Positions 38,948 through 49,131 of a stretch of 61,356 bases of DNA are shown in pieces. Made by a program: the position numbers and the translations under genes. Every line of letters begins with the position of its first letter. Within the stretch, counting starts at the first letter, position 1. The stretch spans positions 1-61,356 of the forward strand of contig JADJQF010000012.1 in assembly GCA_016712885.1 (NCBI GenBank), in the 5' to 3' direction. A model generated the notes under the pieces. It did no database searches. It saw nothing but the letters and a program-made list of their open reading frames with translations, and had not been told where the DNA came from. The DNA is from Candidatus Flexicrinis proximus. Lineage in GTDB: Bacteria > Chloroflexota > Anaerolineae > Aggregatilineales > Phototrophicaceae.

Positions 38948-40614
38948 TTATTCTTCGCTTGATCTGCCCTTGCTCACCGGAGGCTTGGCGATGTTAACCG
39001 TGACCCGCCGGTTGCGTATGCGCGTATCCCCTGAGCGCCTTGAGGACATTCCGTGACTCGTTACTTGGCACGTCCACCAGCGTAAAGTAATCGAAGATTT
39101 CGATCGCGCCGATGGATTTGCCGGGAATATCCGCCTCGTTGGCAATCGCGCCGACGATGTCCCCCGGGCGAACACCGCCTTCGCGGCCGATGTCGATATA
39201 CAGGCGCGTCATGCCGCGTTCTGGCCCAACGCTTGCCGACTCCCGGCGTGGCTTTACCGGACGCCGCGTCCTTTTCTCGGTCTCCAGCGGCTCAGCCAGC
39301 TTGTCATCAGCTTCTTCCGGGGTGACGCCGAGCAGCAGCTTGAATGCCGCCGCCGCTACATCGGTGATGCTGTATTCTTCGCCCAATTGCTCGGCCAGCG
39401 CGATGTACGGCTCCAGCCCCTCTCCCCCCACAACCTCACGCAGGGACTCTTTGAACCGCTCGTGTCGCCGGCTGATAACATCGGCAATAGTCGGAAGCTG
39501 CATCCGCTGGATGCTGGCGGACGTGACACGCTGGATCAACTGCAGGAGATAGCGTTCGCGCGGCGTCACCAGCGAAATCGCCGCCCCGCTGCGTCCGGCA
39601 CGTCCTGTCCGGCCGATCCGGTGTACGTAGCTTTCCGGGTCGTGCGGCATGTCGTAGTTGATCACATGGGATATCAGCTCAACATCCAGCCCGCGTGCTG
39701 CCACGTCGGTTGCAATCAGCAGCTCAATCTGTCCCGCGCGGAACCGCGCCATCACCCGGTCGCGCTGCATCTGGTTCAGGTCGCCATGCAGCGTTTCGGC
39801 GGCATGCGCCCGCGCCGTCAGCCGCTGCCCCAGGTGAGTCGACTTCCAGCTTCGTCCGGCAGAAGATCAGCGCAGCGGCTGGTTCGTCATAGTCCAGAAT
39901 TCGCGCCAGCATTTCGAATTTGTCGCGCTTGCCCACTTCGTAATAGATTTGCCGGATTTGCGCCACCGTGAGCTGTTCGGACTTCACCGTGATGCGGGTC
40001 GGCTCATGCATGTAACGCTTGGCGAGCGACGCAATCGGGCCGGGGATCGTCGCAGAGAACAACGCAGTACGGCGCCCCTCTACAGTCTCTTTGAGGATCG
40101 CCTCGATATCCTCGATGAAACCCATATTCAGCATTTCGTCGGCTTCGTCCAGCACCACCGCGCGCACTGTTTCAAGGTTCAGAGTCTTGCGCGCCAGGTG
40201 GTCCAGCACGCGCCCCGGTGTGCCGACCACGATCTGTACCGCGCTTGAGCGCCCGCAGCTGGCGGTCGATCGGCTGTCCGCCATACACCGGCAGGATCGA
40301 AATGTGGTGGTACTTGCTGTACGACTGGAATGCTTCGGCGACCTGCACAGCCAGTTCGCGGGTCGGCGTCAGGATCAGCGCCTGTGGGGCATGCAGCGAC
40401 TTATCCAGGGTCTCGATGATCGGCAGCGCAAATGCCGCCGTTTTCCGGTGCCGGTCTGTGCCTGTGCGATCACGTCCACGCCATCCAGCATCAGCTTGAT
40501 CGTCTGCGCTTGTATCGGGGTCGGCTCTTCATAACCGAGTTCAACGAGCGCCTTGACGGTCGCCTCGCTTAAACCAAGATCTGCAAATGTAGTTTCCAAA
40601 ACGGGGTACTCCAA
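38948..40614 (-). CDS. DEAD-box ATP-dependent RNA helicase (DeaD/CsdA-like), frameshifted
   Basis: Motifs in order: Q motif region (FADLGLSEATVKALVELGY, PTPIQAQTI), Walker A AQAQTGTGK, LTPTRELAVQ (Ia) and GTPGRVLDH (Ib). Then come VLDEADEMLNMGF (II, DEAD), FSATIP (III), ALIFCRTKLEVDS (IV), IATDVAARGLDVELISHVIN (V) and YVHRIGRTGRAGRSG (VI). The C-terminal DbpA-like RNA-binding domain includes MTRLYIDIGREGGVRPGDIV and GAIEIFDYFTLVDVPS, as in DeaD/CsdA. Shifts lie near 40440, 40243, 39835 and 39030. The likely start is TTG at 40614 preceded by AAGGTGAG; I see no ATG in a suitable place. It would serve ribosome assembly and cold-related RNA remodelling. Confidence 0.92.
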
Positions 40615-40708
40615 CTCACCTTCTGAACATGGAGTCCTAGTATAGTGCAGCCCTTGAAGTAACTACATCCTGTGACTTGACGCGCGCGCTGTGCAGGGCC
40701 AACTGACG

Positions 40709-41641
40709 TCAGAAGCCGCGCACGGCTTCCCCGAGATCGCTCGAGTCCCGCTTCGTCGTGGACACGTCCCCATCCGTCGCCGCGTAATAGTAAGGCACGA
40801 CGATCGTCGCCCCTGCTTGCCGTAGACGTGCCCGACAAAGTGCCCGCCCGCGCGCATCAATGGCATACAAGGTGATCCCTGAGACTTGGTCGCGGTGGTA
40901 TCCGATGTCGGCCAGCGCCTCCCTGACGGCTTCGGCCACAGTACGGCCCATTTGCATATAGGCCACCGTCATGCGCGCCAGGCTGGATCGAATGGCGATC
41001 TCGCCCATCCCCGTACACGCCGCAGCGCCATAGCGGTTATCGGCGTAAAACCCGGCTCCAGCCACCGGCGTATCCCCCAGCCGTCCCGGGTACTTCCACG
41101 CCCAGCCGCTTGTACTGGTCACCGCCGCGATATCCCCGTTGGCATCCTGAGCCAGGTAGACCGTCGTTCCGCCGGAACGCTTGGGATCAGCCCCGCTGTA
41201 AACTGCGTCTGTCAGGTTCTGCTTCGGGTCAAATCCGAACTGCTTGCGCCACTCGTGCCACTTCTCGCGCATGCCGTCCGTGAGCAGCTCGGCACGTTCG
41301 GCACCAATTTCGGCCGCAAAGCGCCCCGCCCCTTCTCCAACCAGCAGCACATGCGGCAGTCGCGTCATCACCTGATACGCCACACTCACCGGATGCGCAA
41401 ATCCCTTCAACGCCCCGACCGCGCCGCTTGCCCGTGTCCGGCCGTCCATCACCCCGGCATCCAGTTCCACTTCGCCAAGCGCATTCGGGTAGCCACCCTG
41501 CCCGACAGTCAACTCTTCGGGATTGGCCTCGACCAGGCGCACCGCCGGCTCCAGCGCCTCAAGCGCGCTTTTGCCTTCGCGCAGCAAATTCCACGCGGTC
41601 ATCGTCCCGCTGTCATGAAAGTCGCCAGCGACCAGGATCAT
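40709..41641 (-). CDS. Ntn-hydrolase of the isoaspartyl peptidase/aspartylglucosaminidase family
   Basis: The 310-residue threonine-type Ntn hydrolase shows the N-terminal ALEALEPAVRLVEANPEELT and VGQGGYPNALGEVELDAGVM. The autocleavage/nucleophile region is SGGTTVYLAQDANGDIAAVT, and the substrate-binding segment is GRLGDTPVAGAGFYADNRYG followed by AACTGMGE. GGT replaces the more common HDTIG around the nucleophile, so the exact cleavage Thr needs checking. Near 40860-40810 the alternative frame reads AGGHFVGHVYGKQG, which fits the family better than RALCRARLRQAG, suggesting two compensating indels. It lies 25 bp downstream of the kinase-FGE gene. Confidence 0.85.
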   Translation of the reverse strand: MILVAGDFHDSGTMTAWNLLREGKSALEALEPAVRLVEANPEELTVGQGGYPNALGEVELDAGVMDGRTRASGAVGALKGFAHPVSVAYQVMTRLPHVLLVGEGAGRFAAEIGAERAELLTDGMREKWHEWRKQFGFDPKQNLTDAVYSGADPKRSGGTTVYLAQDANGDIAAVTSTSGWAWKYPGRLGDTPVAGAGFYADNRYGAAACTGMGEIAIRSSLARMTVAYMQMGRTVAEAVREALADIGYHRDQVSGITLYAIDARGRALCRARLRQAGATIVVPYYYAATDGDVSTTKRDSSDLGEAVRGF

Positions 41642-41665
41642 CGTTGCTCCAAGCTGATAATGCAG

Positions 41666-44167
41666 TTACTCGCCCTGGCGCACGCAGCGCATCCCGACGA
41701 AATCCGCGACAAAATACGGTGAAACTGAGAATCGATCCGGCACGCGGCCGAGGTTTGCATTGTCGTAGCGTGAACCGCCGCGCACAATCCGTGGAGACTC
41801 GCCCGTGTCGTCCTCGCGGCCGTCGAACGGATTATACGGGTAGGCGAACTGTATGCCCTTGATCCACTCGAAAACGCCGCCGCTCATATCGAGCGCTCCG
41901 ACCCAGGATGCGCCGCCCGGATACTGCCGACGTTTTCTGTTTCGATGCCTTCGACGCGATCCCACGACAGCAGATCTTTATCCAGGGTATTGCCCCACGG
42001 GAACTCCAGGCTGTCCGGCCCGCGTGCCGCATACTCCCATTGCGCCTCGGTTGGCAGGTCGCCGCCGCGCATCCGGCAGTAGGCCAACGCTTCGAACCAT
42101 GTCACATTCTCTGCCGGCCGCAGCGCGCCGCTGAACCCGTTCGGCTCGACTTTAGCGCCGCCCAATTCCTCGAATTGGCTCTGGGTGACCTCGTATTTAT
42201 CGATCCAGAACGGCTCGCTGAAACAGATCTGATGCGCCGGCCGCTCGTCGACATCTCCGCTGAAGTCGAAGCCCATCATGAAGCATCCCGCCGGCACGAT
42301 CATCATCTCAACGCCTCCGATCTCGCGCTCAACCGGGGTCCAGGCGGCGTTTTGCGCCACCGGACGCCGCGCGAGTATGAACGGATCAACCGTAGGAGAT
42401 GCCGTGGGTGTGGAGGTCGGCGTCTCTGTCGGGGTCGGTGTCGGCGTAAAGGTACTCGTCGGTGTGCTGGTCGCTGATGGAGTCACCGAAGGCGTGACGG
42501 TCTCAGTCGGTGTCGCGGTTGACGTGTGGGTTGGTGTGAAACTCGGCGTAATGGTGGCGGTTGCCGACGGTGTTATGGACGGCGTGCTCGTCGCCGTCGC
42601 GGTCTCCGTCGGCGTATCCGTGGGGGTAAGCGTGGAGGGTCGCCGACGCCGTCTCCGTAGCGGTCAGTGTGCTGGTTGGCGTATCCGTGGCGGTCTCCGA
42701 AGGCGTAACCGTCGGCTGATCGGTCGGGGATGCGCTGGGGGTGACCGTCGCGGTATTCGACGCCGTTTCAGTGGGTAGCGCGGTCTCGCTCGGCGGCGGC
42801 GTGTCGCTTGGAATAATCACGAGAGATTGGCTTGTCGGCGTCGCATCCAGACTTGCGGAATTCTCGGTGGCGGAGATGGACGTCTCGGTAAACGGCACGG
42901 TAGTCTGGGTGGCTGGATCTGCCGATGTCGACACTGGCGTAACTTCGGTTGGTGGGATAACAGTGGACGCGGCGGCCGTATCGGACGCAAGGATCACCAG
43001 CGCGGGCAGCGTCGCACTCGCGGACGGCGCGATTGCGATCAACGTCGACTGAACTGCCGTTTGGGTCGCGGCCAAATCGTCGATTCCACCTCGCCCGCTC
43101 AGGATCAGCACCAGCGCGACCAGCGCAACAATCAAACCGGCAACCAGCCCGACCAACAGACCGCCGCGCTGATTCTTGAGCGTGGCGGTGATCCTGGACG
43201 ATCCGGACGGGGTTGGCGCAGGGGTCGGTGGCAGGGTTCGATTCGGCAGTGACGCGGCAGCAGACGGCGCGGGTCGCGGCGGCACTTTGAACGTGAAGAA
43301 GTTTGTCCCCTCATGCGCGCGCCCTTCGATGGCCGACGCAAACTCCTGCGCGAACGCCGTGCAGCTTTGAAACCGCTGCTCTGGCGCTTTCGCCATCGCT
43401 CGGCCGACAACCGCAATGACCGAACCCGGGACATCAGGCCGCAGCAGGTCAAGCGGGGTGGGCAGTTCGTTAAAGTGTTTGAACATCAGTTGAACCGCAC
43501 TGTCGGCATCAAACGGCAGCCGGCCCGCGATCATCTGATACGAAAGCACACCCAGCGCATACTGGTCCGCTGCCGGTGTGAGATCCTGGCTTTCCCATTG
43601 TTCCGGCGGCATGTATGACGGCGTTCCCATCATCACGCCGGTCCCGGTAAGCCCCGTGGTCCCGCCCATCAATTTGGCGATGCCGAAGTCCACCAGATAG
43701 GCGTGGCCGTGGTTATCGAACATCACATTGGCCGGTTTTACGTCCCGGTGGATCACGTGCTGGGTATGCGCATAATCGAGCGCAGACCCGAGCTGCGTAA
43801 GCAGTGAAGCGACCTCGCCGACGCCGGCCCGCGGCTGGCCTTCAATCTGCCGCTGCCGGATTCGTTCCGCCAATGAACCGCCACGCAGGAACTGCATGAC
43901 CACGTAACTGATGTTGCGCTGCGTGCCAAAATCGAAGATCTGGACGATGTGCGGGTGCGTAAGCGCGGCGGCGGTCTGGGCTTCCTGGGTAAAGCGGTCT
44001 ATATACCCGGGCTGGTTTGCCAGTGTGCCTGGAAGCACTTTCACGGCGACTTCGCGTTTTAGCGAAACCTGATAGCCGCGGTAGACCGCGCCCATTCCGC
44101 CGGCGCCCAGCTTCTGCTTCAGCTCGACATTGCCGAGCGTCTGACCAATCAGGTTATCGACATCCAT
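41666..44167 (-). CDS. PknB-type Ser/Thr kinase fused through a Thr/Pro-rich stalk to an FGE-sulfatase domain, frameshifted
   Basis: The N-terminal Hanks-type kinase has the glycine loop LGAGGMGAVYRG, catalytic Lys in VAVKVLPG, HRDVKPANVMFD and DFGIAKLMGG. After a linker, a membrane helix (LLVGLVAGLIVALVALVLIL) leads into a Thr/Ser/Pro-rich stalk (for example TPTPTPTETPTSTPTASPT). An extracellular FGE/SUMF1-type domain follows: IVPAGCFMMGFDFSGDVDER, FWIDKYEVTQSQFEELGG, GGDLPTEAQWEYAARGPDS, GGVFEWIKG, IVRGGSRYDN. Shifts occur near 42645 and 41905. ATG 44167 is preferred over 44194. Domains of this family that are not formylglycine-generating often bind ligands, so the module may be the sensor of the kinase. 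Confidence 0.9.
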
Positions 44168-44308
44168 AGCACACTTCACCGGTCCGGCGAACAAGTATTG
44201 ACAGTATATGTGCAGATAAACTTGTGGACAACCACACAGCGCGAATCCGACTCGGAGCAGAAGCTGCGGCGCTGTCGGCGGCCGAGTTGGCTATCTCCTT
44301 GGCACGAG

Positions 44309-44322
44309 TCAAAACGTTTTGA
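44309..44322 (+). promoter_or_regulatory. LacI-type operator O1
   Basis: The perfect palindrome TCAAAACGTTTTGA lies directly upstream of the -35 box of the lacI-family promoter. It shares the CAAAACGTTTTG core with O2. Confidence 0.8.
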
Positions 44323-44329
44323 GGTTTTG

Positions 44330-44358
44330 TTGACAAGCCTGTGCAGATTGGGTATCTT
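44330..44358 (+). promoter_or_regulatory. Sigma-70-type promoter of the LacI/sugar transport locus
   Basis: TTGACA (44330-44335) and TATCTT (44353-44358) are separated by 17 bp. The expected start of transcription falls at the edge of operator O2, so repressor binding to O1 and O2 would bracket RNA polymerase. Confidence 0.8.
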
Positions 44359-44364
44359 CACTGC

Positions 44365-44382
44365 ATCCAAAACGTTTTGGAT
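44365..44382 (+). promoter_or_regulatory. LacI-type operator O2
   Basis: ATCCAAAACGTTTTGGAT is an 18 bp perfect palindrome centred on the CG typical of LacI/GalR operators. It lies 11 bp before the regulator's start codon. Confidence 0.88.
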
Positions 44383-44393
44383 TTGGATTTCTT

Positions 44394-45441
44394 ATGGCCG
44401 TTACGCTTAAAGACATCGCAAAACATACGGGTTATTCAATCACTACCATTTCACGCGCGCTGGCCGGTTACAGCGACGTCAGCCCTTCGACGCGCCAGAA
44501 AGTTCAGCACGCAGCAGAGCTTCTGGGCTACCAGCCCAACCTGGTTGCACGCCACCTCCAATCCCAGCGCACGCGCACCATCGGCATGGTCCTCCCCCTC
44601 CGCGATCAGGACGTTACCTCTGACTTCTTCACGGAACTTCTGCGCGGCGTGAGCGACAGGGCTTCCCAGGCCAACTATGACATCCTGACCAGCGCGCAGA
44701 TGTACGGCAGCGATGAGGAAATGTACGCTTACCGCCGGATCGTCGGGGGTGGCCGCGTCGACGGCATGATCGTGGCTCGCGCCCGCCGCAACGATCCCCG
44801 CATCGCCTACCTGAAGGCGCTCGATTTTCCGTTTGCGGTTTCCGGCAGCGGTGGCGAGGACGATCCGAGCGACTTCCCCCACATCGATGTCGACAATCAG
44901 GACGGTATCCAGCAGGCCACGGACCACCTCATTGATCTCGGCCATCGCACTATCGGCCTGATCCTTCCGCCTGAAGAGATGGCCTACACGGCTCAACGCC
45001 ATCACGGCTATCAGCGCGCTGCAAGCGGCCGGCATTGCTTACGAGGCGCGTTATGTGCGCTACGCCGACCTGCAGCCTGCGGGTGGGTACGTCGCAGGCA
45101 TCGATCTGCTGAACTGCTACCCCGAAATGACTGCCATCGTCGCCTGCAGCGACCTGATGGCGATCGGCTCGATGCAGGCCATCCAGGCGTTAGGCAAGCG
45201 TGTCGGCGACGATATTGCCGTCACCGGGTTCGACGACATTCCAGTCGCGCAGTATGCCAACCCGCCGCTCACAACCATCCACCAGCCGATTTATGACATC
45301 GGTCAGCAACTGACGGCCAACCTGATCGACATGATCGAGGGGCTCCCTGTGCAGCCAGTCAAGGTGATGCTGCCAACCACACTGCGGGTTCGCGCTTCGA
45401 GTGGTGGAAAGCGCGAGCGGAGAACTCCAGCGGGTGATTGA
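44394..45441 (+). CDS. LacI-family transcriptional repressor, one frameshift
   Basis: The N-terminal LacI HTH reads VTLKDIAKHTGYSITTISRA followed by the hinge NLVARHLQSQRTRTIGMVLP. The periplasmic-binding-protein-like effector domain contains FTELLRGVSDRASQANYDIL, ATDHLIDLGHRTIGLI and IVACSDLMAIGSMQAIQALG, VTGFDDIPVAQYANPPLTTI. One frame change occurs near 45018 (HHGYQRA then LQAAGIAYEARYVRYADLQP). It almost certainly represses its own promoter through O1 and O2 and the gene at 57486 through O3. The effector is unknown, probably a sugar imported by the adjacent transporter. Confidence 0.92.
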
Positions 45442-45593
45442 CGGATGCGAAGATTTCGCACCCTCCATCACACATCTCCACACCGCTCAGTCCGGAATAC
45501 AACAAACGCCTGAAAGGGGTGGTGCCACACAAACCAGAAGGTTACGGCAGCAAAGTCTATATTGTCCGCCATTGATTGCTTGAGGAGCAGACG

Positions 45594-46898
45594 ATGAATT
45601 CCAAAAAACTCTCTCTTGTCCTGACGATCCTCGTCACCTTGATTAGCATCGGCATCGGAGTAGTCGCTCAAGACGCCCCGGTGAACTTCATATCTACGCA
45701 GTTCAATATTGTTGAAGAGGCAGAAAAAGCCCGCACGGTGCTGGCTGACGCCGGCGTTGACGTTGCTTTCGTTACGTCCGAAGAAGGCCCGATGCTCGAC
45801 CTGCTCAAGGCCGAGGGCGAGGCCGGCGCGGGCGCCAATGATGTCGTCGGCGCTCTGCATGGGTCGTTCCCAACGCTCGCCGGTGCCGAGCTGATGTTTG
45901 ACCTCACCGATTTGCTTGCCACCATCGAAGAGTCAGGTGACGTGAACGATGCCTACGCCGAACTGGGCCGGATGGGTACCGAAGACTTCCAGTACTACAT
46001 CCCCTGGATGCAGGCCACTTATACGATGGCAGCCCATGTAGACGCCCTTGAGTACCTGCCGGAAGGCGCCGACCTCAACGCGCTGACCTGGGACGACGTG
46101 GTGGCATGGGCTATCGCGCTTGAGGACGCCAAGGGCGCACCCCAACTGGGTCTGCCGGCCGGCGGCCTTATCAACCGCTTCATGCAGGGCGCGGCCTATC
46201 CGTCGTTCACCGGCGGTATGGTCACCACCTACAACACCCCGGAAGCCGTAGCAATGCTTGAGTTCTTCCACAATGAGTTGTGGCCGCATGTGAATCCGCA
46301 GTCAATCAGCTACGCGTTCATGAATGAGCCGCTGCTCTCGGGCGAAGTCATGCTGGCGTGGGATCATGTTGCTCGCCTTAAACCAGCCTTCGATGCCGAG
46401 CCCGACAACTTCGTCGCGTTCCCGTCGCCGGCAGGCCCGGCCGGTCGCGGCTTCATGCCCGTGATCGTCGGTCTTGGCATCCCCTATACCGCTCCCAATC
46501 CGGAAGGCGCCGAGGCGTTGATCCAGTACATGCTCTCGCCTGAGACTCAGGGTGCGATCCTCCGTGACCTCGGCTTCTATCCGGTCGTCGGTGGCGTCGA
46601 TACAAGCGCACTACCGGCCGGCGTCGCCAAGCAGTTCGAAGCCGTGCAAACGCAGGCAACCTCTGAAGATGCGATTGTCGCTTTGCTGCCGGTTGGCCTC
46701 GGTGCGCGCGGCGGCGAACTCAATGTCTTCTATGTTGACCTGTTCAACCGCGTGATTGTCGGCGGCGAAGACCCGCAGACCGTCCTGGACGAACTGGCTC
46801 CTGGCCTGCAGACCCTGATGGACGAGACCGGCGCGGCGTGTTGGTCCCCTGATCCCGCCAGCGAAGGCCCCTGCCAGTTGTTGACTGGCGATATGTAG
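45594..46898 (+). CDS. Sugar ABC transporter substrate-binding protein (family 1)
   Basis: The intact 434-residue secreted protein starts at 45594 after GAGGAG. Its signal peptide is KKLSLVLTILVTLISIGIGV, cleaved near VVAQD, and has no lipobox Cys. Carbohydrate SBP features include GANDVVGALHGSFPTLAG, ALTWDDVVAWAIALEDAKGA and LNVFYVDLFNRVIVGG. The family binds mono- or oligosaccharides and delivers them to the two permeases downstream. It is followed by a long hairpin that may keep its expression above that of the permeases. Confidence 0.9.
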   Translation: MNSKKLSLVLTILVTLISIGIGVVAQDAPVNFISTQFNIVEEAEKARTVLADAGVDVAFVTSEEGPMLDLLKAEGEAGAGANDVVGALHGSFPTLAGAELMFDLTDLLATIEESGDVNDAYAELGRMGTEDFQYYIPWMQATYTMAAHVDALEYLPEGADLNALTWDDVVAWAIALEDAKGAPQLGLPAGGLINRFMQGAAYPSFTGGMVTTYNTPEAVAMLEFFHNELWPHVNPQSISYAFMNEPLLSGEVMLAWDHVARLKPAFDAEPDNFVAFPSPAGPAGRGFMPVIVGLGIPYTAPNPEGAEALIQYMLSPETQGAILRDLGFYPVVGGVDTSALPAGVAKQFEAVQTQATSEDAIVALLPVGLGARGGELNVFYVDLFNRVIVGGEDPQTVLDELAPGLQTLMDETGAACWSPDPASEGPCQLLTGDM

Positions 46899-46939
46899 TT
46901 TGATGTTACCGCGGCCCTGACACCGCGGTGCAGCTTCTT

Positions 46940-46997
46940 GCGGGCAGTTAGCTGGTTCACATCCTGGTTTCTCCATGTGAACCAGCTAACTGCCCGC
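46940..46997. terminator. 23 bp perfect hairpin between binding protein and permease genes
   Basis: The arms 46940-46962 and 46975-46997 are exact reverse complements with a 12 nt loop. A smaller hairpin (ACCGCGG / CCGCGGT) precedes it at about 46913-46930. No T tract follows. Partial termination or 3' end protection of the binding-protein transcript is the likely role. Confidence 0.75.
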
Positions 46998-47060
46998 GGC
47001 TAAAGGCCTCTGCCAGTATGCAGTCACCACTCGTCCAATGACTTCAGAGGGGGTGGACTT

Positions 47061-48191
47061 TTGAATAAGCGACGCTGGACTCCTTATCTACTTATTGCGC
47101 CGTCTCTGTTGTATCTGGCTTTGTTTTTCGCTTACCCGATGGTGCAGTCGCTCCAATTGGCGTTTACCGGCACGCAGCAGGCCTTGACGCTGCGCGCCGA
47201 ACCCGACGCCAGTTCGGCATCGGTCGCCACGATCGCCATGCAGACCGACGCGGCGGTGCTGGAACGCACTGAAGGCGAAGAACTCCTGCCCAATGGCCGT
47301 ACACGTCCGATCTTCTGGTACCGCATCTCCGTCCCGGACACAGCCGGCAATTCAGTGGAGGGTTGGGTTGCTCAAAGCAATGTTTTCATCGAAAACCGCC
47401 GGACGTCAGAGATACTTCGCATCGTCAGCGGAGAGCCGATCTCTGCGCTGACCCTCGATCACGTTCAGCGCGTATTCAGCGACTCGCGTTTTGGCACCGC
47501 GCTGGGGACCAGCTTGCTGCTGATCGTGCTGATCCTGCCTATTCAGTTCATCCTCGCAATCCTGATGGCCTTGATCCTGCAGACCCAGATTCGCGGGGCG
47601 GGTATTTTCCTGTATATATACGCGATCCCACTGGGGATATCGGACCTCGCGGCCGGCCTGGTGTGGTTCAGTTTCTTCACGCAGCGCGGCTTCATAAACT
47701 CGTTTCTGGTCGGGTCGGGCATTCTTGAGCAGCCATTTATCTTTATCCAGGCGGGGAATACAGGTTGGATGCTGTTGGCTATCGTCCTTGCCGAGGTCTG
47801 GCGCGCGACCGCAATCGTCATGGTTATCGTCGTCTCTGGCCTGCAGGCCATCCCCAAGGATTACCTTGAGGCAGGAGAAGTCTTTGGCGCAGGGCTGTGG
47901 CAGCGTATCCGCCACATCATCCTTCCGCTCCTCAAACCCAGCCTGCAGGTCGCCCTGATCCTGCGGACGATCCTCGCATTCCAGACCTTCGCGGTAGTGG
48001 TCGCGATTACCGGCGGCGAGGTGATCACCGTCCTCGGCAATGAGACCTACCGGTGGTACGACCCTGCCGGGTTCAACAGTCCAAACGGGGCCGCCGTCTA
48101 TGCCCTGTTCATCATGCTGCTTTCGCTCGGGATTTCGCTGTTCTACCTGCGCGCGGTCCGTACTCAGGAGGAGGTATTGAAATCCGTATGA
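47061..48191 (+). CDS. Sugar ABC transporter permease (MalF-type) with an inserted SH3b-like domain
   Basis: The start is TTG at 47061 after a G-rich site. TM1 (YLLIAPSLLYLALFFAYPMV) is followed by an extra extracytoplasmic segment at about residues 38-105. It reads LTLRAEPDASSASVATIAMQ, then FWYRISV and SVEGWVAQSNVF, a bacterial SH3-domain pattern. The permease core then continues, with TM helices and the EAA loop EAGEVFGAGLWQRIRHIILP. Family members are usually about 290-310 residues; this one is 376, and the excess matches the insertion. The frame is intact. The stop overlaps the next permease start by 4 bases. Confidence 0.9.
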   Translation: MNKRRWTPYLLIAPSLLYLALFFAYPMVQSLQLAFTGTQQALTLRAEPDASSASVATIAMQTDAAVLERTEGEELLPNGRTRPIFWYRISVPDTAGNSVEGWVAQSNVFIENRRTSEILRIVSGEPISALTLDHVQRVFSDSRFGTALGTSLLLIVLILPIQFILAILMALILQTQIRGAGIFLYIYAIPLGISDLAAGLVWFSFFTQRGFINSFLVGSGILEQPFIFIQAGNTGWMLLAIVLAEVWRATAIVMVIVVSGLQAIPKDYLEAGEVFGAGLWQRIRHIILPLLKPSLQVALILRTILAFQTFAVVVAITGGEVITVLGNETYRWYDPAGFNSPNGAAVYALFIMLLSLGISLFYLRAVRTQEEVLKSV

Positions 48192-49075
48192 CCTCCCAGA
48201 CGACTGTCCCTCAAGTATTCCAGACCAGCCTCGAAGAATCGCGGCGGCAGCAACAAAAGGCCCGCCGCAACGCCCGGATTCGCCGTGGCCTCGTCTACAC
48301 TGCGGCCGTAACGCTGGCGCTGTGGGTGCTGATACCCATCTGGCTGATCGGCGTAATGGCTTTCAGCACTCCGCAGAACGTGCGCGCCTTTCCCAAGGAC
48401 GTCTTCCCGTCTCCTGTATCAACCCAGACACTCGAATTCTTCCTCAACGCCGAAGGCGTTTTGCGCGGCGTCGGCAACAGCCTGCTTGTGGCATTTATAA
48501 CGCTGGTGCTCTCTACACTGATCGCGGTACCGGGCGGTTATGCGATTGCGCGCTTCGCATTCCGGGGACGCGACACGATCCGCCTGGCAATCCTCTCGGT
48601 GCGGGCCTTCCCAATCGTCGTGCTGGCTGTGCCGATGGCGGTGATCTTCATCCGTCTCGGCCTGTACGACCGGCCGTTGGCGCTGGCGTTGATGCACACG
48701 GCGCTTACCTTACCGACCACGATCCTCGTCATATCAAGCGTGTTTATGAGCGTGCCATACGAGTTTGAGGAAGCCGCGCAAGTCTTTGGCTGCACACCTC
48801 TCCAGGCCTTCAGGTATGTCGTACTGCCGCTTGCGCTTCCCGGCATCGCGGCATCAGCCTTGTTGACCTTTGTGCTGTCACTCAACGAGGTATTTGCCGC
48901 GATCATGCTCACCCTCAACAACCGGACGCTGCCCGCGCAGATACTGTACTCGCTCGACAAGTCAGGTGATCCGTTCAAGTTCGCGGGCGCGTTCGTCATG
49001 CTTGTGCCGGCGCTGATCTTCACATTCTTCATACGGCGCTACCTGTTCAATCTCTGGGGCAGCGTGAACAAGTAG
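48188..49075 (+). CDS. Sugar ABC transporter permease (MalG-type)
   Basis: The intact 295-residue inner membrane permease starts MTSQTTVPQVFQTSLEESRR with a short cytoplasmic N-terminus. Six helices follow, and the EAA loop is EEAAQVFGCTPLQAFRYVVL. It forms the heterodimeric channel with the upstream permease, to which it is translationally coupled. Confidence 0.93.
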   Translation: MTSQTTVPQVFQTSLEESRRQQQKARRNARIRRGLVYTAAVTLALWVLIPIWLIGVMAFSTPQNVRAFPKDVFPSPVSTQTLEFFLNAEGVLRGVGNSLLVAFITLVLSTLIAVPGGYAIARFAFRGRDTIRLAILSVRAFPIVVLAVPMAVIFIRLGLYDRPLALALMHTALTLPTTILVISSVFMSVPYEFEEAAQVFGCTPLQAFRYVVLPLALPGIAASALLTFVLSLNEVFAAIMLTLNNRTLPAQILYSLDKSGDPFKFAGAFVMLVPALIFTFFIRRYLFNLWGSVNK

Positions 49076-49131
49076 GTGTAGCGGCGGCGAGCATAACCAG
49101 GCAGCAGCCAGATATTCTTGTGGGAGGCGTT

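Noticed and set aside
42400..42900. Tandem DNA repeat or regulatory repeat
   Set aside because: The GTCGGTGT-like periodicity is the coding signature of the Thr/Pro/Ser-rich stalk of the kinase-FGE protein, read on the minus strand.
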